Source of the DNA: Eublepharis macularius
Lineage: Eukaryota > Chordata > Lepidosauria > Squamata > Eublepharidae
NCBI RefSeq assembly: GCF_028583425.1
Contig: NC_072796.1
Span: 127,259,464-127,323,463 of the forward strand
Length of the DNA: 64,000 bases
Reading direction: 5' to 3'
Positions within the stretch are counted from its first letter, which is position 1; each line of letters begins with the position of its first letter. The notes under the pieces are model-generated. The model did not search any database, had not been told where the DNA came from, and saw only the letters and a list, made by a program, of their open reading frames with translations. Shown in pieces: positions 61,346 to 64,000 of the stretch. The position numbers and the translations under genes were made by a program.

Positions 61346-62600
61346 ATCCTTTTAAATGGATCCTTTTAAATCCTGAGGGTTGACTTTGGGACCTTTTCCA
61401 TGCAAAATTGTCTACCACTAGCCACAGCCTCTCCCTTGCATAAATGGATGGTTATTTTTCTATTACTCAGCGTTTGTCTTTGGGCTTTTAATTTAGGTGT
61501 GGTGTTACTGTTATTGAAAGAAGCATGTCCAAAGAGAATTGAGACCGGTTTTCCTTTTAACGTTGACTTCCTGCCACTTTTATGGCTCTCCTGTTTAGTT
61601 TAACACTGTTAATGCGTGTGATTATTTTTCAAATTGATTTTCAAAGTGGTTTGTTTTAGTTCTCACAGTGTTGCCTGGTAGGAAAAGTACTCTCGGGTGT
61701 GATATTCGGAACGCCCCTTCCCACCCCAGGCTCTCCACCCTTCCTGACTTTGTATGGCTTCCTTGTATAACAGTAAAACCAAGGAGACATAAATATATCT
61801 GACAAAGTCATCAGGGATTAGAAAACAGAATCTGCCAATAAATATGGTAATTAGGTAATTTGAGACTTCAAGCACAGGGTTATTTGAAAATGCAATTTCA
61901 GGACTGAGGGGCCAAGGCTGAAATTTCCCCCATTAAGGAGAATTATGATGGAACTGAAACTTTTTTTAATGACATTTAAACATTTTTTATTGGTAAGTTA
62001 ATAACTTTCTGTCTGTGCCAGGGAAATAGGCAATGATGAAGCATTGTAGGGAAAAAAAATTGGCTTCAACTCTGGGTGATCGTGATGGTTTAATTTGCGG
62101 TTCGGTAACCCTCTCTGGCTTTTGCATCAGCAGCAGCTTCAAAGAATTGACCATCTCCCCAGCTGATAGCTGCAGACATGTGGTGAAGCATCGCCTTCTT
62201 GATAAAGAAACAAAATTAAAACCCCAACCCGAATCCTGCGCCAAAAAAACCCTGAATACCACAACCTCCATGCATTATGCAAATCAAACACGCATGGATA
62301 ATTGCTCTTATTTTGCATAATTTATTATGCAGTACTCACTCATTTGCATGATTTATTTTCTCATTGCTAGTCCCCCACACTCGACTGCTAAAGGTACTGT
62401 TACTGGGGAGCTGGAGTACACATCTCGATCAAGTAGTAAATGAAGAAGTGGGGGGCGTTGAGACTTTTTTCAGCCTTCTGCAAAAAAGCCATTTGGGGCC
62501 ATTTTTCACCAAGTGTTCCAAACAGGGAAACAAAAGTTTTGTAGCTTGCCCACCCAATGCCTGTTCAGAGCAATGTTTCTTGCTCTCGCTTTTAGTTGGC
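61346..62600. other. Repeat-poor stretch, possible conserved non-coding DNA
   Basis: No gene or known repeat. 62040-62300 has complex, balanced sequence ('gcttttgcatcagcagcagc', 'ccccagctgatagctgcaga') unlike neighbouring repeats. Confidence 0.35.
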
Positions 62601-63042
62601 TTTGTGACTAGAGATGGGCACAAACCTGAAAAAAACCAAGCCATGCAGTTCATGGTTCATCAAATTTCATGAACCACGAACTTTCATGAACCTGCCCCTG
62701 GTTCGCGAACCGGTTCATTTGGTTCATGAAAATGTCACATCCAGGTCAGAAAATCATCACTTCCAGGTCAGTGGAAGGTCACTTCCAGGCCAGAAGAAGG
62801 TCACTTCCGGGTCAGCAGAAGGTTTACAGGAAGTCCATCCCCAGTTGCCTAGGAAATTGATTGATTGGCACCCAGCTGTCTACAGTGACGAACCAAAAAA
62901 CAAACCAAATGAACCAGCCTAAAGTTTGTAGTGGTTCATCAGAAATGGGATCTGACAAACCGCGGTTCACGAACCACGAACTGGCCTGGTCCATGCTTAA
63001 TTTTGGTTTGTATTTCAGTTCATGCCCATCTCTATTTGTGAC
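62601..63042 (+). mobile_element. hAT-type MITE (tagagatgggc family), 8-bp TSD, copy 2
   Basis: The body 62609-63034 (426 bp) starts tagagatgggcacaaacctg and ends catgcccatctcta. Perfect 8-bp duplications tttgtgac lie at 62601-62608 and 63035-63042. One more 'gtcacttcc.gg.cag' unit is present than in the copy at 14.1 kb. Confidence 0.9.
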
Positions 63043-63224
63043 TTCATCAGTTGCATCTCTGTTGTTCAGAGGGTGACACACAATGGGGTCCACACATCAC
63101 TGGATACGGCACGGTTTTTTGGTGTGGCCAAAATAATCAAGTAAGTGATTGTTTGATATACCACAGAAATAGCAAAATATCCACCAGTGTGTTGACGCAG
63201 CCTGTGAAGAAGGATATAACTGGG

Positions 63225-63530
63225 TTATACTTTGAAGCAATTAGAAATAAAACACCAATATTATAATACCCCAGTACAGAACTGTGGTGCGGCCTCATTT
63301 GGAATACTGTGCGCAGTTCTGGTCACCGTATCTCAAAAAGGACATGGCAGAACTGGGGAAAAAAATACAGAAGAAAACAACCAAGATGATTAAGGGGTTG
63401 AAGCACCTTTCTTTTGAGAGAAGGCCGAAGAGTCTGGGATTTTTCAATTTAGGAAAAAAAAAACAGGTAAGGGGCGGCATGATAGTGGTTAATAAAATTA
63501 CTAAGGTCTCCACCTCTACTCACTAACTCT
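63225..63530 (+). pseudogene. CR1-type LINE RT C-terminal fragment
   Basis: A frame of about 80 codons from 63284 encodes RPHLEYCAQFWSPYLKKD and a following Lys-rich segment (MIKGLKHLSFERR). This is the conserved C-terminal tail of CR1-clade ORF2. It is 5'-truncated with no catalytic RT residues. An ATG at 63284 is only an internal Met. Confidence 0.78.
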
Positions 63531-63704
63531 GCAGAGCCTTGTGCTTGCCACACGTAATGGTGGTTTGAAAATGATAGTTTGAAAAGCTATTTTGCCTCTT
63601 GCCAAAAGAGTTGCAGCTGCATCAGATAAAGCACTAGCAATAGCAGTCATCCATTTTTTGGCAAATGCTAGCCAAAAGTTGCTAGATAACAAATAGCATA
63701 CTTT
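63531..63704. other. Non-genic stretch
   Basis: Short unique spacer without features. Confidence 0.35.
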
Positions 63705-63902
63705 GCCCTCCTCAGTGGGGGCCTAAAGCAGCTGACATTGTTCTCCTGTCCTCCTTTTGATCCTCACAACAACTGTGTAAAATAGGCGTGGCTGAGAGTG
63801 TCTGAGTGGCCCGAGGTCTGCCAGCAACTTTCAGGGGCAGAGATTTGAACATGGAATTCGTTGATCGTAGTCTGACAGTCTAACCAGGACACAACACAGA
63901 CT
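63705..63902 (-). mobile_element. tRNA-derived SINE, antisense (third variant)
   Basis: 'ttttgatcctcacaacaact', 'gtctgagtggcccgaggtct' and 'ggcagagatttgaacatgga' then 'gacagtctaaccaggaca': tail first, head last. Worn. Confidence 0.68.
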
Positions 63903-64000
63903 CTGATAGGATGAGGAAGTTAAGCCCCTCCCCTCGATTTGTCAGAGATGGGATATTTTCTCGTCTCCCTATCTGTGCTGCCTGCACTTTCCTGGCTTCT

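Overview
This window is vertebrate nuclear DNA, most likely from a squamate reptile (a gecko or other lizard). The evidence is the repeat content: an L1 with squamate-style ORFs, CR1 and L2-like LINE 3' ends, tRNA-derived SINEs, a 5S-rRNA-derived SINE, many short foldback DNA transposons with 8-bp duplications, and palindromic Penelope-type elements. I found no exon of a recognisable host protein-coding gene and no rRNA or true tRNA gene. The window reads as intergenic or deep-intronic sequence dominated by nested transposable elements. Family names are by eye; no database was searched.

Layout. 0-5 kb: MITE fragments, a tRNA-SINE, a palindromic Penelope-like element carrying a hammerhead-ribozyme core (2670-2908), and a large imperfect inverted repeat with a nested MITE. 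5.2-7 kb: a 5'-truncated antisense L1 and a hAT-type MITE. 7-14.5 kb: GC-rich and 'gttgccag' repeats, SINEs, L2-like ends, a near-perfect 107-bp palindrome and a hAT MITE. 14.5-16.1 kb: the least repetitive stretch, a possible conserved non-coding block. 16.5-23.2 kb: a full-length 6.1-kb L1 with two open ORFs and a perfect 18-bp target-site duplication, inserted in the terminal inverted repeat of an older DNA element. 24-38 kb: many short elements. 38-44.2 kb: a decayed Ty3/Gypsy-type retrotransposon broken up by nested insertions, then a solo LTR with a 126-codon ORF. 45-52 kb: SINEs, foldbacks and a GC-rich tandem-repeat element. 53-59.2 kb: a roughly 0.45-kb inverted duplication, hammerhead-bearing fragments, and a 'gttgccag' repeat with two nested insertions. 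59-64 kb: SINEs, GC-rich repeats, a hAT MITE and a CR1 RT fragment.

The only genes with intact coding capacity are L1 ORF1 (RNA-binding chaperone) and ORF2 (endonuclease plus reverse transcriptase). They act together as a ribonucleoprotein in target-primed reverse transcription. Such machinery plausibly mobilised the truncated L1 copies (5.2 and 58.8 kb), and perhaps the SINEs. The most unusual signals are two separate sequence families with hammerhead-ribozyme cores, a palindromic DNA-element family found five times out of five at a T-N-A trinucleotide, and an ATGA stop/start overlap between the L1 ORFs.
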